A stretch of 32,175 bases of DNA from Gemmatimonadaceae bacterium (GTDB lineage: Bacteria; Gemmatimonadota; Gemmatimonadetes; Gemmatimonadales; Gemmatimonadaceae), in the NCBI GenBank assembly GCA_024654005.1, contig JANLGX010000014.1:1-32175 (forward strand), in the 5' to 3' direction. Under the pieces are notes generated by a model that saw only the letters and a program-made list of their open reading frames with translations, was not told where the DNA came from and did not search any database. Within the stretch, counting starts at the first letter, position 1. The number at the start of each line of letters is the position of its first letter. Positions 1 through 8,256 of this stretch are shown here, piece after piece. Both the position numbers and the translations under genes were made by a program.

Positions 1-1014
1 GCCGCGGGCGATTCAGTCCCCGCGCGGCGCGGACTCGCCAACGGACTCGCCCTCGCCGAAGGACACTCGCTCGCGCGGCGCCTCGCGATGATGCCCGGCA
101 ATCTGTGCACGCCGGACTATCTCGCGGAGACCGCGGGGGAGATCGCCGGCCGGCACGGGATGGAGATCACGGTGTGGGGCAGAACGGAGATGCAGGAAGA
201 GGGGATGGGCTCCTTCCTCGCCGTCGCGCAGGGCACGCCGCAGGACCCGAAGCTGATCGTCTTGAAGTACACGGGCGCGAAGAACGGCTCCGCTCCGATC
301 GCGCTCGTCGGCAAGGGACTCTGCTTCGACTCCGGGGGAATCTCGATCAAGCCGCCGCAGAACATGGAGCTGATGAAGTTCGACATGTGCGGCGCGGCGG
401 GCGTGCTGGGCGCGCTCGAGGCGATCGGCCGGATGAAGCTCGCGGTGAACGTCGTCGGCGTGATCGGCGCGACCACGAACATGCCGTCCGGCACCGCGTT
501 CAAGCCAGGCGACGTCGTCCGCAGCCACCTCGGCAAGTACATCGAGGTGGTGAACACGGACGCGGAAGGCCGGATGGTACTCGCGGACCTGCTGTCGTTC
601 GTGCGCCGCTTCAACCCCGCGGTCACGCTGGATGCCGCGACGCTCACGGGCGCGGTGGTGATCGCGCTCGGCCACACGGCAACGGGCGTGTTCACCAGCG
701 ACGACGCGCTCGCGACCGAGGTGATCGACGCGGGCAAGCGCGCGGGCGAGCCGGGCTGGCCGCTGCCGCTATGGGACGAGTACAAGGAGCTGATCAAGTC
801 GGACGTCGCCGACATGAAGAACGCGGGCGGGCGCGCGGCGGGCTCGACGTCGGCCGCGCTGTTCCTCAAGGAGTTCACCGAAGGCATGCCCTGGATCCAT
901 CTCGACATCGCCGGCACCGCGTACTCCGAGACGGATCTGGTCGCACTGCCGAAGGGGCCGACGGGCGTGCCCGTTGGAACGTTCGTCGAGTTCGTCCGGG
1001 GCCGGGCGAGCTGA
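1..1014 (+). CDS. pepA: Leucyl aminopeptidase (M17 family), 5' end outside the window
   Basis: The frame is open from base 1, so the gene is cut at its 5' end; 337 residues are visible, most of the catalytic domain. M17 enzymes are cytosolic two-metal exopeptidases that remove N-terminal residues from peptides. Seen here are the metal-binding lysine and aspartate segment GKGLCFDSGG near visible residue 105-115, the KFDMCGAA segment, and the family signature NTDAEGR near residue 186-192, which carries the catalytic arginine and metal-binding Asp/Glu. The in-frame ATG at 88 is internal: coding similarity continues upstream of it and no stop intervenes. The stop TGA lies 10 bases before the next gene, so the two may be cotranscribed. 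Cytosol aminopeptidase is a secure family call; substrate preference cannot be read. Confidence 0.95.
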   Translation, partial: AAGDSVPARRGLANGLALAEGHSLARRLAMMPGNLCTPDYLAETAGEIAGRHGMEITVWGRTEMQEEGMGSFLAVAQGTPQDPKLIVLKYTGAKNGSAPIALVGKGLCFDSGGISIKPPQNMELMKFDMCGAAGVLGALEAIGRMKLAVNVVGVIGATTNMPSGTAFKPGDVVRSHLGKYIEVVNTDAEGRMVLADLLSFVRRFNPAVTLDAATLTGAVVIALGHTATGVFTSDDALATEVIDAGKRAGEPGWPLPLWDEYKELIKSDVADMKNAGGRAAGSTSAALFLKEFTEGMPWIHLDIAGTAYSETDLVALPKGPTGVPVGTFVEFVRGRAS

Positions 1015-1024
1015 AACGCACCGC

Positions 1025-2845
1025 ATGAAGCCGGTTCGCCTCGGCGCCCTCGCCGGGGCCGTCATGCTCGTAGGCACAGCCGTCGCGCCCGGACAGCTGC
1101 GCGCGCAGGTTGTGCCGCCGCCAGCGAGCGAGCAGCCGATTCCGCCCAGGGAACCGCCGGACACCATGCCGCCGGACACGGTGAAGCGCGACACGATCAA
1201 GGCGGAGATCGGCCGGCTGCGCACGCCGGCCACCTACGACATCGGCCCGCAGTACCGCTGGAACAGGGAGGAGCTGTTCGCCAGCGGCGCGCTCACCGTG
1301 ACCGATCTCCTGGCGCGAATTCCGGAGCTCACCGTCTTCCGGTCCGGATGGATCGCGACGCCGCAGACAGTGGCGCACAACGGCAGCTTCGAGCGGATCC
1401 GCTTCTTCTACGACGGCGTGGAGCTCGATCCCATGGATCCGCGGCACGCGGGTCTGCACGATCTCGCGGCGATCCAGCTCTGGACGCTGGAGGAGCTGGC
1501 CATCGAGCGCGCGGCCGGGGAGATACGCGTGCACATGCGCAGCTGGCGCGTGGATCGGACGACGCCGTACACGCGCACCGACGTGGCCACCGGCAGCGAA
1601 GAGACCGACATCTATCGCGGATTTTACGGCAAGCGATACAACGGCGGCCAGGCGCTCCAGCTCGCGGCGCAGCAGTCGAGCACGCAGAATAAGCGCTTCG
1701 GCGGCGGCGGCGGCGGGCTGTCGCTGTTCGGGCGCGTGGGCATCGCCCGCCGGCTCTGGAGCGTGGACGCCACCGCCAACCGGACCCACTTCGGACGCGA
1801 CCCGCAGGACGCGTTCGTGCTCGGCCAGGGGATTCCGCCCTACGACGCAATGCACACCGTCGCGTACCTGCGCGGCTCCTTCGGCGTGGCAGGCTCGGGA
1901 CCGTGGCTCGAGCTGGTCGCCGCGTCGCACAAGATCAAGGAATCCAGCCCGGCCCCGACGGCGCAGCAGATCGCATCGCGCGGCTTCGTGGCCGACACCG
2001 CGGATACCACACGGTCGCGGACGCAGCTCGTCGCGACCGCGGGGTTCAACCGCTGGGGCGCGTCGATCACGCTGACCGAGCGGCTGCGACGGTACGAGGG
2101 GGAAGCGTTCAACGCCTTCAGCGGGAGAGCGGAGATCAACAGGAGGCTGCTCGCCGCGGGGGTCTTCGCCGAATTTGACGACGAGCGCGACGTGCGGCGG
2201 ACCGACGGCAATCTGCGGTTCATGCCGCTGCCGTTCATAGCCTTCGCCGGAGGTGTATCGGAGCAGACGGCCGAAGGACCCCGCGCAGCCGTGCCCGACT
2301 CACGCTCGGCGCGGGCCGAAGCCGCGCTGCGGCTCCTCGGACCGTGGCTGTACGCGGGCCTGGTGCGATCCGACACGGTCCACACCCGTCCGCCATCGAT
2401 GTACGACACCGCGTACGCGGCTTCCGGCGCGCGGTCGAGAACCGCCACGTACGGCGGGGTCCGTGGTGCCATCTGGCGCGGATTGGGCGTCGATGCGTAC
2501 TACACGCGCTGGGACGCGGGGCAGGGTTATCTGCCGGACTATCAAACGCACGTCGAGCTGAACTTCGCCACGAAATGGCTATCGCGATTTCCGCGCGGCG
2601 ACTTCGGCCTGCGCAGCTGGATAGCGTACGACTACCGTCCGTCCGTGTCTTTTCCGACCCGGAGCGGCACCCCGGAGATCACGGTCCCGAGCCATGTTTT
2701 CTCCGGCCTGCTGGAGATCCGGATCATGCGGGCGGCGATCACCTACCAGACGCGGAACATGTTCGGATTTGAGCACGACATCGTGCCGGGCTTTCTCGTG
2801 CGCCAGGTTCAGGTCTATGGCGTGCGGTGGGATTTCTGGAATTGA
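1025..2845 (+). CDS. TonB-dependent receptor plug-domain outer-membrane protein
   Basis: A 606-residue protein. The ATG at 1025 is followed by a basic start (MKPVR), a hydrophobic core and a small-residue region ending near LRAQ, which reads as a Sec signal peptide of about 28 residues. A Pro-rich linker follows. Around residues 75-170 is a plug-like domain: a segment resembling the plug opening (TVTDLLARIPELTV), a GS-rich loop, and FYDGVELDP, which resembles the plug strand that normally reads as a named-variable loop. The remainder alternates aromatic and polar residues, as in beta strands, and ends on aromatic residues (WDFWN). At about 600 residues it is short for a TonB receptor. An upstream TTG at 974 is in frame but inside pepA and would spoil the signal peptide, so I reject it. 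The transported ligand is unknown; no TonB/ExbBD genes are nearby. Confidence 0.75.
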   Translation: MKPVRLGALAGAVMLVGTAVAPGQLRAQVVPPPASEQPIPPREPPDTMPPDTVKRDTIKAEIGRLRTPATYDIGPQYRWNREELFASGALTVTDLLARIPELTVFRSGWIATPQTVAHNGSFERIRFFYDGVELDPMDPRHAGLHDLAAIQLWTLEELAIERAAGEIRVHMRSWRVDRTTPYTRTDVATGSEETDIYRGFYGKRYNGGQALQLAAQQSSTQNKRFGGGGGGLSLFGRVGIARRLWSVDATANRTHFGRDPQDAFVLGQGIPPYDAMHTVAYLRGSFGVAGSGPWLELVAASHKIKESSPAPTAQQIASRGFVADTADTTRSRTQLVATAGFNRWGASITLTERLRRYEGEAFNAFSGRAEINRRLLAAGVFAEFDDERDVRRTDGNLRFMPLPFIAFAGGVSEQTAEGPRAAVPDSRSARAEAALRLLGPWLYAGLVRSDTVHTRPPSMYDTAYAASGARSRTATYGGVRGAIWRGLGVDAYYTRWDAGQGYLPDYQTHVELNFATKWLSRFPRGDFGLRSWIAYDYRPSVSFPTRSGTPEITVPSHVFSGLLEIRIMRAAITYQTRNMFGFEHDIVPGFLVRQVQVYGVRWDFWN

Positions 2846-2874
2846 CAACGCCATGCGCCAGCGCCACTTAGCTT
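2842..2874 (+). promoter_or_regulatory. Candidate promoter for the yicC-gmk-rpoZ run
   Basis: A perfect TTGACA lies at 2842-2847 and TAGCTT at 2869-2874. The spacing is 21, longer than ideal, so the -35 pairing is doubtful. TAGCTT is the same hexamer that sits at optimal spacing in the HU promoter of this window. It ends 7 bases before the yicC ATG, which would put the transcript start at or next to the start codon. No Shine-Dalgarno is visible before that ATG. Confidence 0.4.
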
Positions 2875-2881
2875 ACTACTA

Positions 2882-3757
2882 ATGATAAACAGCATGACCG
2901 GATTCGGGAGCGCCGAAGGGACGGTCGGACAGGCGCTGGTCACGGTCGAAGTGCGCACCGTGAACCACCGCTTCTTCAACTCCAGCATCAAGCTTCCCTC
3001 GGCCTTCAGCGCGTGGGAGGGTGACGTGCGCGAAGCGCTGCGCCGGCACATCGCGCGCGGCCACGTTTCGCTGAGCGCCCGGATCGAGCGGGCGGAAGAG
3101 TCGCCGATTCAGATCGACGAAGCGCGGTTCGCGGCATACGTGGCCCAGCTTAAGGAGCTGGGCGAGCGCCACGGCCTCGCCTCGGAGCTGGATCTCGCGA
3201 CGGTGCTCCGCCTTCCGGGCGTGGTCGTAACGGGGACGGTGGACGAGGCAGGTGGCACTCCCGCGGAGCTGGTGGCGGTCGTCGACGCGGCGGCGCAGGC
3301 GCTGACGCAGATGCGCCGGGAGGAAGGTGGCAGGCTGGCTCAGTCGATTCGCGAGCGGCTCGACGTCATCGAGTACGCGCTCGAGCGGCTGGCAGAGCGC
3401 TCACCGCTCAGGCTCGCGGAGCAGAAGACCAGGCTCGAGCGCGCGGTGGCGGAGCTCGCGGGTGGAGTCGCCGTGGATCCCCAGAGGCTGGCGCAGGAGA
3501 TCGCCATCATGGCCGACCGGCTGGACGTCGCGGAGGAGCTCGACCGGTTTCAGTCGCATCTGCGGTCGTTCAGGGATACGCTCGACGACGAGGGCGGCGA
3601 CGCGGTCGGGAAGCGGCTCTCGTTCGTGCTGCAGGAGATGCTCCGGGAAGCGAACACCACCGGCAGCAAGGCCAACGACGCCGCGATGCTCGCCGAGGTC
3701 GTGTCGATCAAGGAAGAGCTGGAACGGATCCGCGAGCAGGTCGAGAACCTCGAATGA
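2882..3757 (+). CDS. yicC: YicC/YloC family endoribonuclease
   Basis: A 291-residue protein, about the usual family length. The N-terminus MINSMTGFG is the hallmark of the YicC family, followed by the conserved segment VRTVNHRFF. The C-terminal domain holds RLSFVLQEMLREANT and GSKANDA, also diagnostic. Family members are cytosolic endoribonucleases linked to RNA turnover and stationary-phase growth. The gene overlaps gmk by four bases (ATGA), a pairing of yicC with gmk that is common in bacteria and supports both calls. The start is fixed by the conserved N-terminus, yet the region before it has no ribosome-binding site, in keeping with a possibly leaderless message. Confidence 0.95.
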   Translation: MINSMTGFGSAEGTVGQALVTVEVRTVNHRFFNSSIKLPSAFSAWEGDVREALRRHIARGHVSLSARIERAEESPIQIDEARFAAYVAQLKELGERHGLASELDLATVLRLPGVVVTGTVDEAGGTPAELVAVVDAAAQALTQMRREEGGRLAQSIRERLDVIEYALERLAERSPLRLAEQKTRLERAVAELAGGVAVDPQRLAQEIAIMADRLDVAEELDRFQSHLRSFRDTLDDEGGDAVGKRLSFVLQEMLREANTTGSKANDAAMLAEVVSIKEELERIREQVENLE

Positions 3758-4404
3758 TCCCGTTTCCGGTGATCCTGTCGTCGCCATCGGGCGGCGGAAA
3801 GACGACGATCGCGCGCGCGCTGCTCAATCAGCGGCGCGATGTGGGCTACTCGGTCTCGTGCACGACGCGCCAGCCGAGGGAGGGTGAAGTCGACGGGGTG
3901 GATTATTTCTTTCTGACCCCCGACGAGTTCGCGCTGGCGGCCGATCGCGGCGAGTTCGCGGAATGGGCCGTGGTTCATGGGCAGCGGTACGGCACGCTCA
4001 AGCGGGAAGTCGAGCGGGTGCTGTCGTCCGGAAGGCACGTGATCATGGACATCGACGTCCAGGGCGCGCGGCAGCTCGCCGACGCGTTCCCGAGCTCGGC
4101 CCTGATATTCCTTGTGCCGCCGTCGGCGGAGGTGCTGGTGGCGCGGCTCCGCAACCGGCGGAGCGAGGGCCCGGAGGCGCTGATACGGCGCCTGGAGACC
4201 GCGGTAGAAGAATTAAAGGCGGTTTCCATGTATCATTACATGGTCACGAACGACCGCCTGGACGTCGCGGTCGCCCGCGTCTCGTCGATCATCGACGCGG
4301 AGGCGGTAAGCCGTGGGCGCAGAGACCAGTCGGCGGAAGCCGAGGTCGGCGCGCTCATCGAGCAGCTGCAACTCGAAATCAGAAAACAACAGGAGATCGG
4401 ATAG
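3754..4404 (+). CDS. gmk: Guanylate kinase
   Basis: A 216-residue protein that phosphorylates GMP to GDP with ATP. The P-loop SSPSGGGKTT is at residues 9-18, the GMP-binding region follows (SCTTRQPREGEVDGVDYFF, residues 35-53), then the segment around IDVQGA near residue 98 and the lid region rich in arginine (RLRNRR). Length and motif order match the family. The start ATG overlaps the yicC stop as ATGA, so translation is probably coupled. The C-terminal 25 residues are an acidic and glutamine-rich extension beyond the kinase fold, not unusual. Confidence 0.97.
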   Translation: MIPFPVILSSPSGGGKTTIARALLNQRRDVGYSVSCTTRQPREGEVDGVDYFFLTPDEFALAADRGEFAEWAVVHGQRYGTLKREVERVLSSGRHVIMDIDVQGARQLADAFPSSALIFLVPPSAEVLVARLRNRRSEGPEALIRRLETAVEELKAVSMYHYMVTNDRLDVAVARVSSIIDAEAVSRGRRDQSAEAEVGALIEQLQLEIRKQQEIG

Positions 4405-4608
4405 ATGCGAGTCTTCACCCCGGAAGAGGCGGCGCGCAACGCCACCAACAAGTATCTCGCGGTGCTCGTTGCCGCGAAGTACGCGCGCGTGCTCAACGAA
4501 TTCCCGGCCGGTATGTCGCGCGAGGTCAAGCTGACGACACGCGCGATGGAGGAGCTGTCGAGCGGAACGATCGAGTACAAGGTCATTCCGCGCCGCAAGG
4601 CGGAGTAG
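4405..4608 (+). CDS. rpoZ: RNA polymerase omega subunit
   Basis: A 67-residue protein whose ATG directly follows the gmk stop codon. The AARNATNKYLAVLVAAKYAR segment matches the omega signature (N-KY--V--AA-RAR), and the rest (LTTRAMEELSSG) fits the short form of the family. Omega binds the beta' subunit and helps RNA polymerase assembly. The gmk-rpoZ-coaBC order is widespread. A purine-rich GGAGAT lies about 8 bases before the start. The reading frame continues in phase past the TAG into the coaBC coding sequence. Confidence 0.92.
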   Translation: MRVFTPEEAARNATNKYLAVLVAAKYARVLNEFPAGMSREVKLTTRAMEELSSGTIEYKVIPRRKAE

Positions 4609-5820
4609 TTTCCCGCGCGCCCGTACGACTCGCGGCGGGTCCTGCTCGGCGTATCGGGTGGGATCGCCGCCTACAAGTCGGTAGCGCTTGCCAGACTTCT
4701 CACGCAGGCGGGCGCGCAGGTTGACGTTGTACTGACCCGGGCCGCGCTGGAGTTCGTCGGCGCGATCACGTTCGAGGCGGTGACCGGCAGACAGGCGCTC
4801 GCCGAGATATTCGAGCCCGGACACGCTCTCGACCACATACGGCTGGCGCGCGAAGCGGATGTAGTCGTCATAGCTCCCGCGACGGCCGACCTCATCGCCC
4901 GCGCGGCGCACGGCCACGCGAACGATCTGTTGACCGCGAGCCTGCTCGCGACCAGCGCGCCGGTGCTGTTCGTCCCCGCGATGAACGACCACATGTGGGC
5001 GCACCCGCAGACCGTGCGCAACGTCGCGCACCTGCGCGAGCTCGGCTACCGGGTGCTCGACCCCGACGACGGGCCGCTGGCGATCGGCGAAGGCAGCGGC
5101 CCGGGTCGCATGCCAGAGCCCGACACGATCTTCGCCCACCTCGGCCGCATTCTGGAATCCGACAACACGCTCCGCGGCCGGCGCGTCCTCGTGACGACCG
5201 GCGCCACGCGGGAGCCGGTGGACCCGGTGCGGTTCATCTCGAACCACAGCACCGGGAAGATGGGCGCGGCGATCGCGGCCGCCGCGTGGCGGCGTGGCGC
5301 CGACGTCACGCTGATCGCGGGACACACCGACGTCCCGCTCCCCGGCGGGCCGCGGGTGATCCGCGCGGAGACTACCGAAGCGATGGCCCGCGCCGTGGCC
5401 GGGGAGATCGCCGCGGCCGACGCGTTGATCATGGCCGCCGCACCCGCGGACTTCACCGTCAAGACGCCAAGCGCCAGCAAGATGAAAAGGGAGGGCGGCG
5501 CGACCTCGCTCGATCTCGTCCAGACTGCCGACATCCTGCAGGCGGCGTCGGGCGCGAGAAAGAGGGGATCCGTGGTCGTCGGCTTCGCGCTCGAGACGGG
5601 CGACGCCGCGGAAGGCGGTGCGGAGAAGCTGCGCGCGAAGAACGTCGACATGATGGTGGTGAACGACCAGAACGAGGAAGGCGCGGGGTTTGGCGGGGAC
5701 ACGAATCGGGTCACGCTGCTGTCGCGCGACGGCAAGCGGGAAGAACTGCCGCTCATGCTGAAGACGGAGCTGGCCGAAGAGCTGCTGGACCGCATCGGAG
5801 CCCTGCTGAATGGATCCTAG
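4609..5820 (+). CDS. coaBC: Bifunctional phosphopantothenoylcysteine decarboxylase / phosphopantothenate-cysteine ligase; start codon uncertain
   Basis: CoaBC makes 4'-phosphopantetheine in two steps of CoA synthesis. The flavin-binding CoaC half begins at RRVLLGVSGGIAAYKS (from 4633) and contains the active-site histidine (ALDHI) and PAMNDHMW. The CoaB half starts near residue 185 (VLVTTGATREPVDPVRFISN) and ends normally. Counted from the codon after the rpoZ stop there are 403 codons, close to the 400-odd residues usual for the family. No ATG, GTG or TTG occurs between that stop and the conserved first strand; the first is ATG 4780, which would remove most of the flavin-binding region. I therefore give the open frame, not a proven start. 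The position normally held by the CoaC catalytic cysteine is isoleucine (5083-5085) in the context LAIGEGSGPGRM. Confidence 0.9.
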   Translation, partial: FPARPYDSRRVLLGVSGGIAAYKSVALARLLTQAGAQVDVVLTRAALEFVGAITFEAVTGRQALAEIFEPGHALDHIRLAREADVVVIAPATADLIARAAHGHANDLLTASLLATSAPVLFVPAMNDHMWAHPQTVRNVAHLRELGYRVLDPDDGPLAIGEGSGPGRMPEPDTIFAHLGRILESDNTLRGRRVLVTTGATREPVDPVRFISNHSTGKMGAAIAAAAWRRGADVTLIAGHTDVPLPGGPRVIRAETTEAMARAVAGEIAAADALIMAAAPADFTVKTPSASKMKREGGATSLDLVQTADILQAASGARKRGSVVVGFALETGDAAEGGAEKLRAKNVDMMVVNDQNEEGAGFGGDTNRVTLLSRDGKREELPLMLKTELAEELLDRIGALLNGS

Positions 5821-6856
5821 AGAGCAGCTCCGGATCTACCTGGAGCAGCGGCGCGAGACGGGCGAAACCGAGCTGGTGCTCGACAAGCTCTCGATCGACG
5901 AAGTGCTGCGGATCATCGCGGGGCAGGCATCCTCGGCCCGCGGCACGGCGGTCGCCGCGGCGGCAGCCGCCGAGAAGGAGCATCCGACCAGCGCCCGCGC
6001 AGCCGAGCCCGGTAGCGCCGACTGGCGCGAAGCACTGCGCGAAGCTGGAGTGGCGCAGCCCCCCTCGGGCGCGAAGCCCGCCGGTCCCGCGCCGGCGCCG
6101 AAAATGGAAGCTCCTCCCCCGATCGACGCTCCAGCGCCGGCCGCCGAACCGCCGAAGCCGCCCGGAGTACCGCGGCTCGCGTTCCCGCAGCCCGGGCACG
6201 AAGCGGGAGCTCCGGGCGCGCTCGAAGAGTTCAGGACGGGGATCGTCGTCGGCGCGGCCGACTCGGAGCTGTTCCACAGTCCGTTCGCGCACCTGGAATC
6301 GCTGGACGCGATCGCCGAAACCGTGCGCGGCTGCACGCTTTGCCCGCTGTACGCTACCGCGACTCAATCCGTGCCGGGGGAGGGCTCGCCCACCGCGGAC
6401 CTGGTGTGCGTCGGAGAGGCACCGGGTGCCAACGAGGACGCGACTGGCCGTCCGTTTGTGGGAGAAGCGGGAAAACTCTTAACGAAAATTCTCGAGGCTA
6501 TCAAGCTCTCACGCGAAGAAGTTTTTATCTGTAACGTGCTTAAGCATCGGCCGCCCGGAAATCGCAATCCGCTGCCGGGGGAGGTCGAAGCGTGCTCGCC
6601 GTATCTCGTTCGCCAGCTGGAGGTGATCCAGCCCAAGGTCATCGTCGCATTCGGCACATTCGCAGCTCAAACGTTGCTCAATACGAAATCCTCGCTGAGC
6701 CAGCTCCGCGGGTTCGTGCACCGATATTATGGAACGCCACTGATCGTCACCTATCACCCGGCCGCGCTGCTGCGCAATCCAGCGTGGAAGCGGCCAACGT
6801 GGAACGATGTCCAGCTCGCCCGTAGAGTTCTCGATAACGCCAGGCAAGGGTCGTGA
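5810..6856 (+). CDS. Family 4-type uracil-DNA glycosylase with long N-terminal extension
   Basis: A 348-residue protein whose start overlaps the coaBC stop by 11 bases. Residues 1-40 look helical, about 40-140 are an Ala/Pro-rich low-complexity linker, and the glycosylase domain begins near residue 165. Family-4 motifs are clear: GEAPGANED (uracil pocket), RPFVGEAGKLL, and TYHPAALLRNP near the C-terminus. Iron-sulfur ligands expected in the family are Cys175 and Cys178 (CTLC) and Cys262; the third expected cysteine is His246 in KHRPPGNRNP. Spacing 246 to 262 equals the 16 residues between the third and fourth ligands I recall for the Thermus enzyme. The enzyme removes uracil from deaminated DNA. 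Extensions of this type are often disordered; their role here is unknown. Confidence 0.9.
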   Translation: MDPREQLRIYLEQRRETGETELVLDKLSIDEVLRIIAGQASSARGTAVAAAAAAEKEHPTSARAAEPGSADWREALREAGVAQPPSGAKPAGPAPAPKMEAPPPIDAPAPAAEPPKPPGVPRLAFPQPGHEAGAPGALEEFRTGIVVGAADSELFHSPFAHLESLDAIAETVRGCTLCPLYATATQSVPGEGSPTADLVCVGEAPGANEDATGRPFVGEAGKLLTKILEAIKLSREEVFICNVLKHRPPGNRNPLPGEVEACSPYLVRQLEVIQPKVIVAFGTFAAQTLLNTKSSLSQLRGFVHRYYGTPLIVTYHPAALLRNPAWKRPTWNDVQLARRVLDNARQGS

Positions 6857-8231
6857 TCCCTTCCGCGACCGGCAGCCGCCGTATTCGGAGGATGCCGAAC
6901 AAGCGGTAATCTCCGCGATGCTGCTCGACTCGGACGCGGTGCTCCGCGCGACGGAGTTCGTGGACGACTCGATGTTCCATCGCGAGGCGCACCGCAGGAT
7001 CATCCGCGCCATCCTCGCTCTGGCCGAGCGCGGCGACGTGATCGATCCGCTCACGCTCTCGGAGGAGCTGTCGCGGCGGGGCGATCTCCAGGCCGCCGGC
7101 GGGAAGGACTACATCTCCGAGCTGCTCGACATGGTGCCGACCGCGGCCAACGTCGAGTACCACGCCAAGATCGTGCGGGAGAAGGCGCTCCGTCGCCGGC
7201 TCATCGAGGTGTCGACCGGCATCGTCGGCGACGCGTTCGATTCTCCGCTCGCCGCGCCGGAGCTGCTCGACGAAGCCGAGCACAAGATCTTCCAGATCAA
7301 CAAGTCGCGCGGGCGCGAGGCGTTCACGCGCATCAAGGAGCTGCTCTGGCCCACGATGGAGCGGATCGAGAAGCTCCAGAGCAGCGGCGCGTCGCTCACC
7401 GGCGTCGGTAGCGGCTTCAAGGATCTCGACGAGATCACCGCTGGATTCCAGCCGAGCGATCTAGTCATCATCGCCGCCCGCCCGTCGATGGGCAAGACCG
7501 CGTTCGCGCTGAACATCGCGCAGAATTCCGCGCTCGACAGCAACATCCCCATCTGCATCTTCTCGATGGAGATGAGCAAGGAAGCGATCGTGCAGCGGCT
7601 GCTCACCGCCGAGGGCCGGGTGGACGCGCAGCGTTTGCGAAAAGGCAAGCTGCAGGACGAGGAGTTCGTGCGCCTCGGGCGCGCGGCCGGGCTGCTTAGC
7701 CACGCCCCGATATGGATCGATGACACGCCCGGCCTCACGCTGCTCGAGCTTCGCTCCAAGGCGAGGCGGCTCAAGATGGAGAGCGACGTGCAAATGGTGA
7801 TCGTGGACTACCTGCAGCTCATGCAGGGCCCGACGAACGTGGAGAGCCGGCAGCAGGAGATCAGCTACATCTCCCGCTCGCTCAAGGCGCTGGCGCGCGA
7901 GCTGAACGTGCCGGTCGTAGCGCTGTCGCAGCTCTCGCGCGCGCCCGAGCAGCGGACCGGTGAAGGGAAGCGGCCGCAGCTCTCCGACCTGCGCGAGTCG
8001 GGCGCGATCGAGCAGGACGCCGATCTCGTCATGTTCATCTACCGGCAGGAAGTGTACGACGGCCCGACCGACAAGGACGGCAACTCGCTCGAGGGCCGCG
8101 CCGAGATCATCGTCGGCAAGCAGCGCAACGGGCCGACGGGGTTGGTGAACCTGTACTTCAACAAGGCGTACACCCGGTTTGATAATTTTTCGGCGAGAGC
8201 TACTGGACCGGAGATTGTTCGGACGGGATGA
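6807..8231 (+). CDS. dnaB: Replicative DNA helicase
   Basis: A 474-residue hexameric helicase that unwinds DNA at the replication fork. The N-terminal domain (PPYSEDAEQAVISAMLLD, from about residue 24) interacts with primase in the family. The RecA-like C-terminal domain has Walker A ARPSMGKT at about 224-231, Walker B in MVIVDYLQLM, the SQLSR segment, and LRESGAIEQDAD near residue 395. No intein interrupts the P-loop. The ATG at 6807 overlaps the glycosylase gene by 50 bases; no other ATG, GTG or TTG is seen between it and the conserved N-terminus, so I accept the overlap. Confidence 0.96.
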   Translation: MSSSPVEFSITPGKGRDPFRDRQPPYSEDAEQAVISAMLLDSDAVLRATEFVDDSMFHREAHRRIIRAILALAERGDVIDPLTLSEELSRRGDLQAAGGKDYISELLDMVPTAANVEYHAKIVREKALRRRLIEVSTGIVGDAFDSPLAAPELLDEAEHKIFQINKSRGREAFTRIKELLWPTMERIEKLQSSGASLTGVGSGFKDLDEITAGFQPSDLVIIAARPSMGKTAFALNIAQNSALDSNIPICIFSMEMSKEAIVQRLLTAEGRVDAQRLRKGKLQDEEFVRLGRAAGLLSHAPIWIDDTPGLTLLELRSKARRLKMESDVQMVIVDYLQLMQGPTNVESRQQEISYISRSLKALARELNVPVVALSQLSRAPEQRTGEGKRPQLSDLRESGAIEQDADLVMFIYRQEVYDGPTDKDGNSLEGRAEIIVGKQRNGPTGLVNLYFNKAYTRFDNFSARATGPEIVRTG

Positions 8232-8256
8232 CCGGCTCCTCGGGCACTGCACTGGA

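Noticed and set aside
974-1024. TTG 974 as the start of the plug-domain gene
   Set aside because: It lies inside pepA, and would put 17 residues before a good signal peptide beginning at ATG 1025.
875-1930. Long minus-strand open frames over pepA and the plug protein, and similar ones elsewhere (for example 25759-27756, 30453-31859)
   Set aside because: They overlap well-supported + strand genes, are rich in Arg/His, and show no motif. They are shadows produced by GC bias.
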